A program made the position numbers and the translations under genes. Source: Pseudomonadota bacterium (GTDB lineage: Bacteria; SAR324; XYD2-FULL-50-16; JAHJRI01). Taken from it: DNA of 28,491 bases. Under the pieces are notes generated by a model that was not told the DNA's origin, did not search any database, and worked only from the letters and a program-made list of their open reading frames with translations. Positions 17,583 to 25,522 of the stretch are shown here, piece after piece (position 1 is the first letter of the stretch; every line of letters starts with the position of its first letter). The DNA is taken from positions 1-28,491 of the forward strand of contig JAKSDL010000718.1 of NCBI GenBank assembly GCA_022360105.1. Direction: 5' to 3'.

Positions 17583-18677
17583 ATGAAGCAATACAAGATA
17601 GCGGTATTAGCGGGTGACGGAATTGGCCCGGAAATCATGAAACAGGCCTTAAAGGTGCTTAAGGTCGTTGAAGAGAGAAACGACGTTGAGTTTAAATTAA
17701 TGCCGGCGAGTTTTGGAGCCTGTGCGTATTTTGAAAAAGGAAAATCATTACCACAGGAAACCCTTGATATCTGCGACAATGCTGACACTATATTAAAAGG
17801 TACCATCGGTCTCAGCCACGAAGAGACATTAAAAATCCCTGTTGAGGAAAGACCTGAACGTGGTGCGTTGCTGCCGTTGAGAAAACGATACAATACCTAT
17901 GCGAATTTCCGACCTGTATCTCTTCCTATCGGGTTATCTCATTTCTCACCCTTGAAAGCGGAGGTCATTGGAGATGGCATAGAGATTATGATGATCCGGG
18001 AGTTGGTCGGCGGGCTATATTTTGGAGAAAAAGAGCGTGGAACTTCCGATGATGGCAAACGATGGGTCAAGGAAGCCCTGGAATACGATGAAGACCAGAT
18101 TAAAAAGATCTTGAAGGTTGCATTTGAGACAGCCATGAGAAGAAAAAAAGTGCTTCATAACATCCATAAAAGCAATGTATTGATGTCCAGTATTTTATGG
18201 AATGAAATCCTTGCAGAAATGTCTTCCGATTACCCACAGGTTCAAATCCAGCATGTACTAGTTGATGCAGCATCCACAGCTCTTTGTCTGAACCCTTCGC
18301 AATTCGATGTTATGGTGATGGAAAATATGTTTGGAGATATTCTGAGCGACCAGGGAGGGGGAATTCTGGGATCGCTGGGTTTGATGCCCTCTGCCTGCAT
18401 TGGTGATGAAAAATCATATTTCGAACCGTCTCACGGGTCTGCGCCGGACATAGCCGGAAAAAACATAGCGAATCCGTATGCCATGGTGGGTTCAGTGGCG
18501 ATGATGCTCGATATGGAAATGGGTCTGGCTCAAGAATCCGGAAATGTATGGGCTGCCATGCAAAGCGTATTTGCTAAAGGTTTTACGACGCCTGATCTTT
18601 CCGGGGCCGGAGATGATAAGAAAATCATCAGCACAGATGATTTTGGAGATCTGATTGTTGAAGAATTAAAGTCTTAA
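17583..18677 (+). CDS. leuB: 3-isopropylmalate dehydrogenase
   Basis: LeuB oxidises and decarboxylates 3-isopropylmalate with NAD+; the same enzyme can act on beta-methylmalate in the citramalate route to isoleucine. The 364-residue protein has AVLAGDGIGPEIM near the N-terminus, the LeuB-typical PERGALLPLRK followed by NFRPV, the metal-binding MFGDILSD, and FEPSHGSAPDIAGKNIANP. It departs from the usual LeuB in two places. The GAVGGPKWD loop is replaced by GTIGLSHEETLK, and the catalytic-Lys block usually read as DKANVL is HKSNVL. Lys is kept. The ATG at 17583 follows GGATAAAG. It is separated from leuC-leuD-leuA by a convergent HD-GYP-like gene. Other beta-decarboxylating dehydrogenases are less likely. 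Confidence 0.88.
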   Translation: MKQYKIAVLAGDGIGPEIMKQALKVLKVVEERNDVEFKLMPASFGACAYFEKGKSLPQETLDICDNADTILKGTIGLSHEETLKIPVEERPERGALLPLRKRYNTYANFRPVSLPIGLSHFSPLKAEVIGDGIEIMMIRELVGGLYFGEKERGTSDDGKRWVKEALEYDEDQIKKILKVAFETAMRRKKVLHNIHKSNVLMSSILWNEILAEMSSDYPQVQIQHVLVDAASTALCLNPSQFDVMVMENMFGDILSDQGGGILGSLGLMPSACIGDEKSYFEPSHGSAPDIAGKNIANPYAMVGSVAMMLDMEMGLAQESGNVWAAMQSVFAKGFTTPDLSGAGDDKKIISTDDFGDLIVEELKS

Positions 18678-18680
18678 TTG

Positions 18681-18701
18681 AATCCGGCTAATTGCCGGAT
18701 T
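18681..18701. terminator. Bidirectional terminator between leuB and the HD-GYP-like gene
   Basis: AATCCGGC (18681-18688), loop TAATT, GCCGGATT (18694-18701) form a perfect 8-bp stem with a GC core. A TTATTATA tail follows on the plus strand and an A/T-rich tail on the other. It fills the 26-bp gap between two convergent genes, exactly where a shared factor-independent terminator is expected. Confidence 0.85.
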
Positions 18702-18703
18702 TA

Positions 18704-20110
18704 TTATACAATCCGGATGTTCGAAAATACGTTCAAGGCATCTTGCCCAAAGGTTTCTTCAATATCCAGGTCGTTTATGATAGACATATCCTGTTCAATT
18801 TCGAGATCAATCAGGGAATGGTGAGTCAGATCCTCACCAGCAGGATTTCTGACAATAGCCACTTGAGGTCGCTTCAGGTCCTGCCGTGGAGTACTCATCA
18901 CAAATCCGATGGAGCGATCATTTAGTTCGACAAGTGAACCTTTTGGGAATAACCCCACAACGTTCAGGAAATTTTCCCAGGCTTCCATATCAAATTCCAC
19001 GCCGGCTAAAGCGTCAATATATCTGATGGCTGCCGGAGGATTCCATGATTTTTTGTATTTTCTTCTGCCGACCAAGGCTTGGTATGCATCAATAATAGAC
19101 AGCAAGCGGCTCTCATAAGTTACTTTCCCATAATCTACCCCTTTGGGGTAGCAGGAATTCATGGTGGTGTCCTGCTTTATATGATGATAGTGAGCCATGT
19201 TGATGATACTATCTGGCATATCCATCCCTGATAATATTTCCGCACCGAACTCCGGGTGGGACTCCATTAATTTCATCTCTTCGCTTTCTCTTTCAAAACG
19301 GACAGTACTATCTAAGATATCCTTAGGAATCTTGGACTTTCCAAAATCGTGCAGAAAGGCAGCCAGCAAGGCTTTGTTTTGAGTTTCGAAAATACCCTTT
19401 TTTCTGAATTTTTCAATGATCTTGAAATAAGAGGATTGAAATATCACTCCAACGTCCACGCAGTGATCATAGGTTTGATCGCTCTGTTTTAGACTGACGA
19501 TAGCAGATATGGCTTCAGCTGATGAGTTTCTGGTGATCTCATCCACATACTCGTTGATCCCTGAGTAACTAACCTTGCCTTTCCTTGCATCATCCATGAT
19601 GTTTTCGATTGCCTTGGAAGTATTGCTGCGTGTCGTGATATTTGCTTTTAATTCGTAGACAAACTTTTCCGCTTTTTCCTTGGCTTTTTTATAATGCTCT
19701 TCCTTTTCCTTTGTGCTCATGGATGCTTGTTTCACCAGGCTAATAGCATCTTGAAGTTCCTTTTGCTCATCTTTTTCCAAGGCTTCATGAGTGACATCAA
19801 ACTCCATAAAACCACGAGCTTTGAGGGCATTGATCAGTTTTTCATTGACAGTTAACAGCTTTTTCAATTCGGGAGGGAAAGCGTATAGTCTCAGTAATCT
19901 GTCGGCAGGCTTGAGCAGTTCAACCGGGATTTCGCGTTTTTCATGGTTTCGGATTACCGATGCTTTGGACTTCTTAAAGTTGTGTTGGAGAAACCTACAG
20001 CTTTTTTCGTTGAGGGAATGATATTTTGGATGAAACCCGGAATAGGCTATGATGGTCATTCCCGGTTTCAGGTTTTGGGTCTTTACTCTTGAGGTTTTTG
20101 TTTCAGACAT
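18704..20110 (-). CDS. HD-GYP-like (HDOD/HD superfamily) protein with degenerate GYP motif
   Basis: The 468-residue cytoplasmic protein has an N-terminal region of unknown fold (1-110), a charged coiled-coil stretch (about 108-160), an HD-GYP-like domain (about 165-370) and a C-terminal beta-rich tail. The metal-binding HD is present as LLAAFLHDFGKSKIP (His254, Asp255), preceded by His216 and followed by His285 and the pair His309-His310. The hallmark HHExxDGxGYP is degraded to HHIKQDTTMNSCYP (309-322): the Glu and the DG.G part are lost. Cyclic-di-GMP hydrolysis is therefore uncertain, and it may instead sense a nucleotide. It is convergent with leuB and lies 130 bases downstream of the leuC-leuD-leuA unit on the same strand. 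Confidence 0.85.
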   Translation of the reverse strand: MSETKTSRVKTQNLKPGMTIIAYSGFHPKYHSLNEKSCRFLQHNFKKSKASVIRNHEKREIPVELLKPADRLLRLYAFPPELKKLLTVNEKLINALKARGFMEFDVTHEALEKDEQKELQDAISLVKQASMSTKEKEEHYKKAKEKAEKFVYELKANITTRSNTSKAIENIMDDARKGKVSYSGINEYVDEITRNSSAEAISAIVSLKQSDQTYDHCVDVGVIFQSSYFKIIEKFRKKGIFETQNKALLAAFLHDFGKSKIPKDILDSTVRFERESEEMKLMESHPEFGAEILSGMDMPDSIINMAHYHHIKQDTTMNSCYPKGVDYGKVTYESRLLSIIDAYQALVGRRKYKKSWNPPAAIRYIDALAGVEFDMEAWENFLNVVGLFPKGSLVELNDRSIGFVMSTPRQDLKRPQVAIVRNPAGEDLTHHSLIDLEIEQDMSIINDLDIEETFGQDALNVFSNIRIV

Positions 20111-20240
20111 GGATAGGTTTGCTTTTCTTTATGAGTTAACCTTTCAAATTTTTCTTTGGTATCTTTCTTAATTTAACGTAATTAGCGGCTAAGTTACAAG
20201 GAAGTTTTTGGAAGAGCAAACAAGTCTGTTGAAAAGAGGG

Positions 20241-21776
20241 TTAGAAGTTTTTTCCGTGGAGATGGAGATTCAACATCTTCATTGTAGCTTCCACTGCTGC
20301 AACTACCTGATCAGAATGAACACCCCTGGTTTTAAAGCTTTTTTCGCCATCGTTCCAGGTTATAATACAATCTACCAGGGCGCTGGTTTTACCTCCCCGT
20401 GGAATCTTTGTTTCATAATCGATCAATTTAGGAAAGGATATCTTTCGTTTATCCAGGACTTTTTTAACAGCTACCATGAAAGCGTGGTAACCACCATTGC
20501 CCCCACCGGAGGAAGTATACTTCTCATCCCCGATTTGGATGTGGATACTGGCTGTGGATTCAAGGTTTAATCCGCTGGTAACCGTGCAACTGTGAAGCTG
20601 TAAATAATTATAATCTTCTGTTTCCAGTACATCCGCAATAATAATGGGCAGATCTTCCGTGGTAATCGATTTTTTAGATTCCCCTAATTCAATTACCCTG
20701 CGTAGAACCTTATCCCTGTTGACGGGAGAAAGGTGCAACCCCAACTCTTCCAGTTTTTTATCCAAAGAAGCTTTTCCACTTAGTTTCCCCAAGGCATAGC
20801 TGTGTTTGCGCTTGAATCGTTCGGCTTTCAGCATGCTTCGATAAAGGCTGCCTTTTTTATCTCCATCGGCATGAATTCCTGCTGTCTGGGTGAAAACATC
20901 TTCCCCGACAATAGGAGTATTTTCAGATACCCGCTTTCCGGAGAATGAAGAAACCATGTTGCTCAGGCGCATTAAATGAGACTCGTCCACAGTTAAATCA
21001 ACACCCATCCTGTCTTTGAGATTAACGACGACTTCGGCCAGAGAAGCATTGCCTGCTCTTTCACCCAGACAGTTGATGGTGCAATGCAATGACCTGACAC
21101 CGGCCCTGACTGCCATGATCGCATTTGCCGTCGCTAGACCGTAATCATTGTGAGGATGAAAGTCGAAATTTACGGTAGGATACCGTTTGATCATGTCGGA
21201 AAGGCTGTCATAAACCTGGTTGGGGGACATAATTCCCAAGGTGTCTCCCAACATATAGTGATCAATTTTGGTTGCTTTGAGGGCATCCATGAATTCAAAT
21301 ATAAATTCCGGATTCTCAACATAACCGTTGGACCAAGCTTCCAGGTAAATATTGACTTTGAGGTCGTTTTTCAGCGCATAGTTCACCGATTTCTTAATAT
21401 CAGCGAGATGTTGCTTAAGAGTTTTACCCAATTGCAGTTTACAATGCTTTTCACTGCCTTTAGCCAGAAAATTGATTACTTTGCCTCCGGATTCGATAAT
21501 CCAGTCAACACTCTTTTTGTGGTCAATGAATCCGAGGATTTCAACTTGATCGATAAACCCTTTTTCCCTGGACCAGGTCGTAATATTCTGAACGGCTTCC
21601 TTATCTTTTTCTGAAGCGCAAGCAGAAGCGATTTCAATCCTGTTTACCCGCAAATGCTGCAGCAAAGCTTTGGCGATGTTGGTTTTTTCGGCCGGAGAAA
21701 ATGATACTCCTTGTGTTTGTTCTCCGTCTCTCAGGGTTGTATCAAGAATATTTACGCTATAAGTTCCCGGTTTCAT
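20241..21776 (-). CDS. cimA: (R)-citramalate synthase-like / 2-isopropylmalate synthase family enzyme
   Basis: The 511-residue enzyme condenses acetyl-CoA with a 2-oxoacid. A DRE-TIM lyase barrel (about 1-330) begins with LDTTLRDGEQTQGVSFS (catalytic Arg16, metal ligand Asp17). It carries metal ligands His207 and His209 in FHPHND, then NCLGERAGN and HADGDKKG. The C-terminal LeuA allosteric domain (about 370-505) has PRGGKTSALVD and GVHSDQ. Alignment from memory to the Leptospira citramalate synthase is nearly gap-free. Its pyruvate-pocket residues Leu81, Leu104 and Tyr144 are all present here at the same numbers, with Glu146 and Thr179. That favours pyruvate, hence citramalate and the isoleucine route, over 2-oxoisovalerate. 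It is the third gene of the leuC-leuD operon. It could still be annotated leuA; family certain, substrate inferred. Confidence 0.9.
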   Translation of the reverse strand: MKPGTYSVNILDTTLRDGEQTQGVSFSPAEKTNIAKALLQHLRVNRIEIASACASEKDKEAVQNITTWSREKGFIDQVEILGFIDHKKSVDWIIESGGKVINFLAKGSEKHCKLQLGKTLKQHLADIKKSVNYALKNDLKVNIYLEAWSNGYVENPEFIFEFMDALKATKIDHYMLGDTLGIMSPNQVYDSLSDMIKRYPTVNFDFHPHNDYGLATANAIMAVRAGVRSLHCTINCLGERAGNASLAEVVVNLKDRMGVDLTVDESHLMRLSNMVSSFSGKRVSENTPIVGEDVFTQTAGIHADGDKKGSLYRSMLKAERFKRKHSYALGKLSGKASLDKKLEELGLHLSPVNRDKVLRRVIELGESKKSITTEDLPIIIADVLETEDYNYLQLHSCTVTSGLNLESTASIHIQIGDEKYTSSGGGNGGYHAFMVAVKKVLDKRKISFPKLIDYETKIPRGGKTSALVDCIITWNDGEKSFKTRGVHSDQVVAAVEATMKMLNLHLHGKNF

Positions 21777-21829
21777 TGATGTTTATTAAGCAGGTTATGA
21801 AAAAACTGAGTTAAAACAAGCCGTTCCTA

Positions 21830-22441
21830 TTAGTCCCAAAGCCAGGGCCGGGATTGTTTTTGATTCTGTTCAAATGATTCTATTTTAGGCAGATGCTGTA
21901 GTGACCAGGAAATTTGATCCATTCCTTTTAACAAATTCTCTTTTTTGAATTCATCAAGATCAAATTGGATGGATATTCCACCGGGAGTAGAAACGAGTTG
22001 CTTTTCCAAATCAATAACAAATTCGACTCCGTCACCATTTTCCAGTTCAGCCATTAATTTAGAGAGTTTGTCCGGAGATACCTTGATCAGCAAAATTCCA
22101 TTTTTAAAACAATTGTTGTAAAAAATATCGGCAAAACTGGTGGAGATAATAGCCCGAAAACCATAGTCTAAAAGTGCCCAAGGTGCATGTTCCCTGGAAG
22201 AACCGCAACCAAAATTGTCTCCTGTCACCAAAATGGTGGCATGTTTAAATCTCTTTTCGTTTAACTCAAATTGAGGATTGTCGGTTCCATCAGGAAGATA
22301 TCTCCAATCCTGAAAGAGATGCTTGCCAAATCCGGTTTTCTCAATCTTAGTCAGGAATTGTTTAGGAATAATCTGGTCGGTATCTACGTTTTTTCTGTTT
22401 AAAAGCGCTGTTTTACCGGTGTGTTTAACAAAAGGTTCCAT
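21830..22441 (-). CDS. leuD: 3-isopropylmalate dehydratase small subunit
   Basis: LeuD is the swivel-domain subunit of isopropylmalate isomerase and pairs with LeuC in the cytoplasm. The 203-residue length is that of the proteobacterial type. Motifs are NVDTDQIIPKQFL (about 18-30), the substrate-binding GDNFGCGSSREHAPWAL (about 74-90) and FADIFYNNCFKNGILLI. The complex also hydrates and dehydrates citramalate to beta-methylmalate, so it serves both leucine and citramalate-isoleucine routes. It lies 48 bases after leuC and 53 bases before the synthase gene, consistent with one operon. Confidence 0.96.
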   Translation of the reverse strand: MEPFVKHTGKTALLNRKNVDTDQIIPKQFLTKIEKTGFGKHLFQDWRYLPDGTDNPQFELNEKRFKHATILVTGDNFGCGSSREHAPWALLDYGFRAIISTSFADIFYNNCFKNGILLIKVSPDKLSKLMAELENGDGVEFVIDLEKQLVSTPGGISIQFDLDEFKKENLLKGMDQISWSLQHLPKIESFEQNQKQSRPWLWD

Positions 22442-22489
22442 GATTCTGTTGTTTGCTTGAGTTTAGGTTTGAATGTTTGTAATTATTGA

Positions 22490-23890
22490 CTAATTCCAAC
22501 TTCTAATGTCTACAAATTTGCCCTCAATGGCTGCTGCTGCTGCCATTGCCGGAGAAACAAGATGGGTTCTGGCACCTTTTCCCTGTCGCCCTTCAAAATT
22601 TCGATTAGATGTTGAGGCGCTGCGTTTTCCAGCTTCCAATCTGTCATTGTTCATTGCCAGGCACATGGAACATCCGGGTTCTCTCCACTCAAAACCCGCT
22701 TCAGTGAAAACAGTGTGCAAGCCTTCTTCTTCGGCCTGTTTTTTAACCGGATAAGAACCGGGCACAACGATTGCTGTCACGTTTGAGTTCACCTTTTTAC
22801 CTTGAGCATATTTTGCGGCCAGTCTTAAGTCTTCAATTCTGGAATTGGTACAAGATCCGATAAAGACGTAATCTATGGTGATATCTTTGATTCTTGTTCC
22901 ACCATTTAACCCCATGTAATCTAAAGCACTGCGACAAGCCTTTTGCTCGTTGGGGTCGGAAAAGTCCTCAGGCGCCGGAACACTTTGATCTACGGCAGTT
23001 ACTTGACCGGGAGATGTACCCCAGGTCACTTGTGGAACAATATCCTTGGCATCCAGTTTTACAACCTCATCAAATTCAGCTCCATCATCACTGGCCAGGG
23101 ATTTCCAGTATGCTTCAGCTTCGGACCAGTTTTCACTTTTGGGTGAATAGTATCGATCTTTCAGATAGTCGAAAGTGGTTTGATCCGGCGCAACCATTCC
23201 TCCTCTTGCTCCTGCTTCGATCGCCATATTACAAAGCGTCATTCTACCTTCCATGGTCAGGTCTTTGATTGCGCTACCTGCAAATTCAAGCATGAATCCT
23301 GTTCCCCCGGCTGTACCGATTTTTCCAATGATAGCCAGGGCTATATCTTTGGCGGTTGATTCATCAGGAAGCTCACCTTCTACCAGAATCAACATCGTTT
23401 TAGCCTTGGTTTGCTGAATAGTCTGTGTTGCTAAAACATGCTCTACTTCCGAGGTTCCAATTCCAAAAGCCAGGGCACCAAAAGCCCCGTGGGTGGCAGT
23501 ATGACTATCTCCACATACAACTGTCATTCCCGGTTGAATAAATCCCTGCTCAGGTGCAATGACATGAATGATTCCATTATTTTCGTGCTCCATGTCATAG
23601 AGCGTTATACCGTGCTCATCGCAATTGGCAGCGAGGGTTTCCATCTGCTTTTTGGCTACTAAATCTTCGACGGGTTTATCCCTGTCTTTAGTTGGAACAC
23701 AATGATCCATTGTAGCAAGAACACTTTGAGGTCTGCGAACGGGTCTTGATTTTAACTTTAAACCGCTGAATGCCTGGGGGCTTGTCACTTCATGGACCAA
23801 GTGACGGTCAATATATAGCAGTGGGGTTTCTCCTTCCTGTTGATGAACAAGGTGAGCATCCCATATTTTTTCGTACATTGTTTTCTTCAT
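22490..23890 (-). CDS. leuC: 3-isopropylmalate dehydratase large subunit
   Basis: LeuC is the 4Fe-4S aconitase-fold subunit of isopropylmalate isomerase. The 466-residue protein is of the proteobacterial type and close to E. coli LeuC throughout. Visible are [38 protein letters not shown] and the cluster ligands Cys347 ([14 protein letters not shown]), Cys407 and Cys410 ([11 protein letters not shown]), then [14 protein letters not shown]. The ATG at 23890 is supported by AAAAAGG 5-6 bases upstream and by alignment of MKKTMYEK with MAKTLYEK. It is first in the leuC-leuD-synthase operon, with a 468-bp divergent region before it. Confidence 0.97.
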   Translation of the reverse strand: MKKTMYEKIWDAHLVHQQEGETPLLYIDRHLVHEVTSPQAFSGLKLKSRPVRRPQSVLATMDHCVPTKDRDKPVEDLVAKKQMETLAANCDEHGITLYDMEHENNGIIHVIAPEQGFIQPGMTVVCGDSHTATHGAFGALAFGIGTSEVEHVLATQTIQQTKAKTMLILVEGELPDESTAKDIALAIIGKIGTAGGTGFMLEFAGSAIKDLTMEGRMTLCNMAIEAGARGGMVAPDQTTFDYLKDRYYSPKSENWSEAEAYWKSLASDDGAEFDEVVKLDAKDIVPQVTWGTSPGQVTAVDQSVPAPEDFSDPNEQKACRSALDYMGLNGGTRIKDITIDYVFIGSCTNSRIEDLRLAAKYAQGKKVNSNVTAIVVPGSYPVKKQAEEEGLHTVFTEAGFEWREPGCSMCLAMNNDRLEAGKRSASTSNRNFEGRQGKGARTHLVSPAMAAAAAIEGKFVDIRSWN

Positions 23891-24358
23891 AACGACCTTT
23901 TTGATTCTTACTTACTACAAGAGATTGATCTTGGTATTTAGAATATCTGCTGATATTTAAGGGAAAATCTCGTTTGCTGGATTAACACGGCTTTTACAAT
24001 GCGAACTCAATCATTAATCGTGATGGAAACCGCGGATTTGAGTGAATTATCTTAGCTTCATGCAGCAAAAACGGAAAAATATTATCTCCTTATCAGCAGA
24101 ATCTTGTCTAGACAGTTCCTTCATTCAGACATGTGTTGATTGATGTTCAACATTATTTTCACGTTATCGCCGTCATTGGTTCGCTTGTTTTAGGGAATTA
24201 CGAAACTGATCAATCTTTGACTGGTAATATACAGGGACATTAATACAAGCCAGGTTTACAATCAAATTCTATTCTTGCAGAATAGCAGGGGGCTGTAATC
24301 CAGTATTAAAGATTTTAATCAAGTATATGGAAATCTATATGAGGTCTGGTACTGAACC
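23891..24358. other. Divergent control region between leuC and dinB
   Basis: These 468 bases hold no supported gene. They must carry the leuC operon promoter (minus) and the dinB promoter (plus). I see dyads TGTTGA/TCAACA (24134-24152) and CTATTCT/AGAATAG (24269-24285), and a TTGACT box at 24217-24222. On the leuC side I see no T-box motif, no leucine- or isoleucine-rich leader peptide and no terminator hairpin, so attenuation is not evident. Confidence 0.5.
24269..24285. promoter_or_regulatory. Palindromic operator candidate upstream of dinB
   Basis: CTATTCT-TGC-AGAATAG is a perfect 7-3-7 dyad starting 90 bases before the dinB ATG. It does not match the E. coli LexA box (CTGT-N8-ACAG), but LexA sites differ between phyla and dinB is commonly an SOS gene. 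A TTGACT -35-like box lies about 50 bases upstream. Function is inferred from position and symmetry only. Confidence 0.35.
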
Positions 24359-25489
24359 ATGTCGGATTCTTCTGTCAGAAAAATCATACATTTGGATATG
24401 GATGCCTTTTATGCTTCTGTTGAAATAAAAGACAATCCAGACTTAAAGGAATCGCCTGTCGTTGTGGGAGGTAGCCCAAATAGTCGAGGCGTGGTTTCTG
24501 CGGCCAATTATAAAGCTCGAGAATTTGGCATTCATTCAGCTATGCCTTGCTCCCGTGCACAAAGGCTTTGCCCCCAGGCCGTGTTTGTGCCGCCAAGATT
24601 CGCTAGATATCAGGAGGTATCGGGTCAAATTCAAACTATTTTCCGTAAATACACAGATCTGGTAGAACCGCTTTCTTTAGATGAAGCCTGGCTGGATGTG
24701 ACCGAGAATCATATTGGCAGTCCCTCCGCGACCTGGGTAGCGGAACGAATTAAAAAAGACATATTTTCAGAGACCGGACTTACCAGTTCGGCAGGTGTAT
24801 CCTACAATAAATTCCTTGCCAAAATCGCCTCGGACGAAAAAAAACCGGACGGATTGTTTGTTATTACCCCGGGAAATGCTTCGGAATTTCTGGCGAAGCT
24901 GGCAGTAAAAAAGCTACCTGGTGTTGGCAAGGTCACCCATTCAAAACTTCAATTACTTGGGATTGAAAAAGGGTACCAGCTTTTGGAAAAAAGCGAGCAG
25001 TACCTGGTAGAACATTTTGGAAAATTTGGTCGGTATCTTTATCAGATTATCCGCGGAGTCGATAACAGGCCTGTCATCACCCATCGAGAGAGAAAATCAA
25101 TTGGAATTGAAAATACCTTCAGGGAAGATTACCAATACGGCGAATCACTTAAAAAGGAATTGGACAGGCTCATCAAAGGTCTGTTCAAAAGGCTTCAGAA
25201 AAAGAAACAGCGTGGAAGAACGTTTAGTTTAAAAGTTAAATTCTTTGATTTTCAACAGATTACCCGGAGTGTTACCTTAAATCATCGCGAATTATCGGAT
25301 GATGCTATTTCACAGTTAGCCCACAAGAAGCTGAAGGAAGTGGCTCTGCGAGAGTTTCCCAACAAACGAATCCGATTGCTGGGTTTATCCATGTCCAATT
25401 TTGAAAAAGATACTGAAGCAGCTACAGGGAATGAACAGCTGGATATTTTTTACTTTTTGTCCAACAATACCAAAACAACAGTCGATTAA
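24359..25489 (+). CDS. dinB: DNA polymerase IV (Y-family, translesion)
   Basis: DinB is an error-prone translesion polymerase. The 376-residue protein has the palm catalytic residues in HLDMDAFYASVE (Asp13, with Tyr18 as steric gate) and SLDEAWLDVTE (Asp108, Glu109). The Y-family block SRGVVSAANYKAREFGIHSA is present, as is the helix-hairpin-helix VKKLPGVGKVT, and a little-finger domain follows. The C-terminus carries a sliding-clamp binding motif QLDIF at 360-364. The ATG at 24359 gives the standard N-terminus; the nearest purine-rich stretch (GAGG) is rather far upstream. murF begins 33 bases after the stop, so the two may be co-transcribed. The gene looks intact. Confidence 0.96.
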   Translation: MSDSSVRKIIHLDMDAFYASVEIKDNPDLKESPVVVGGSPNSRGVVSAANYKAREFGIHSAMPCSRAQRLCPQAVFVPPRFARYQEVSGQIQTIFRKYTDLVEPLSLDEAWLDVTENHIGSPSATWVAERIKKDIFSETGLTSSAGVSYNKFLAKIASDEKKPDGLFVITPGNASEFLAKLAVKKLPGVGKVTHSKLQLLGIEKGYQLLEKSEQYLVEHFGKFGRYLYQIIRGVDNRPVITHRERKSIGIENTFREDYQYGESLKKELDRLIKGLFKRLQKKKQRGRTFSLKVKFFDFQQITRSVTLNHRELSDDAISQLAHKKLKEVALREFPNKRIRLLGLSMSNFEKDTEAATGNEQLDIFYFLSNNTKTTVD

Positions 25490-25522
25490 TAACGGTGTTT
25501 TCATGAGCCAATTAAAGCCATT

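Noticed and set aside
23891..24150. T-box or leader-peptide attenuator ahead of leuC
   Set aside because: I found no T-box sequence, no run of Leu or Ile codons in a short ORF on the minus strand, and no terminator/antiterminator pair.
24221..24234. LexA (SOS) box CTGGTAATATACAG near dinB
   Set aside because: The E. coli-type box needs CTGT-N8-ACAG (16 bases); this element is 14 bases and the half-sites do not match. It is mentioned only as part of the operator finding.
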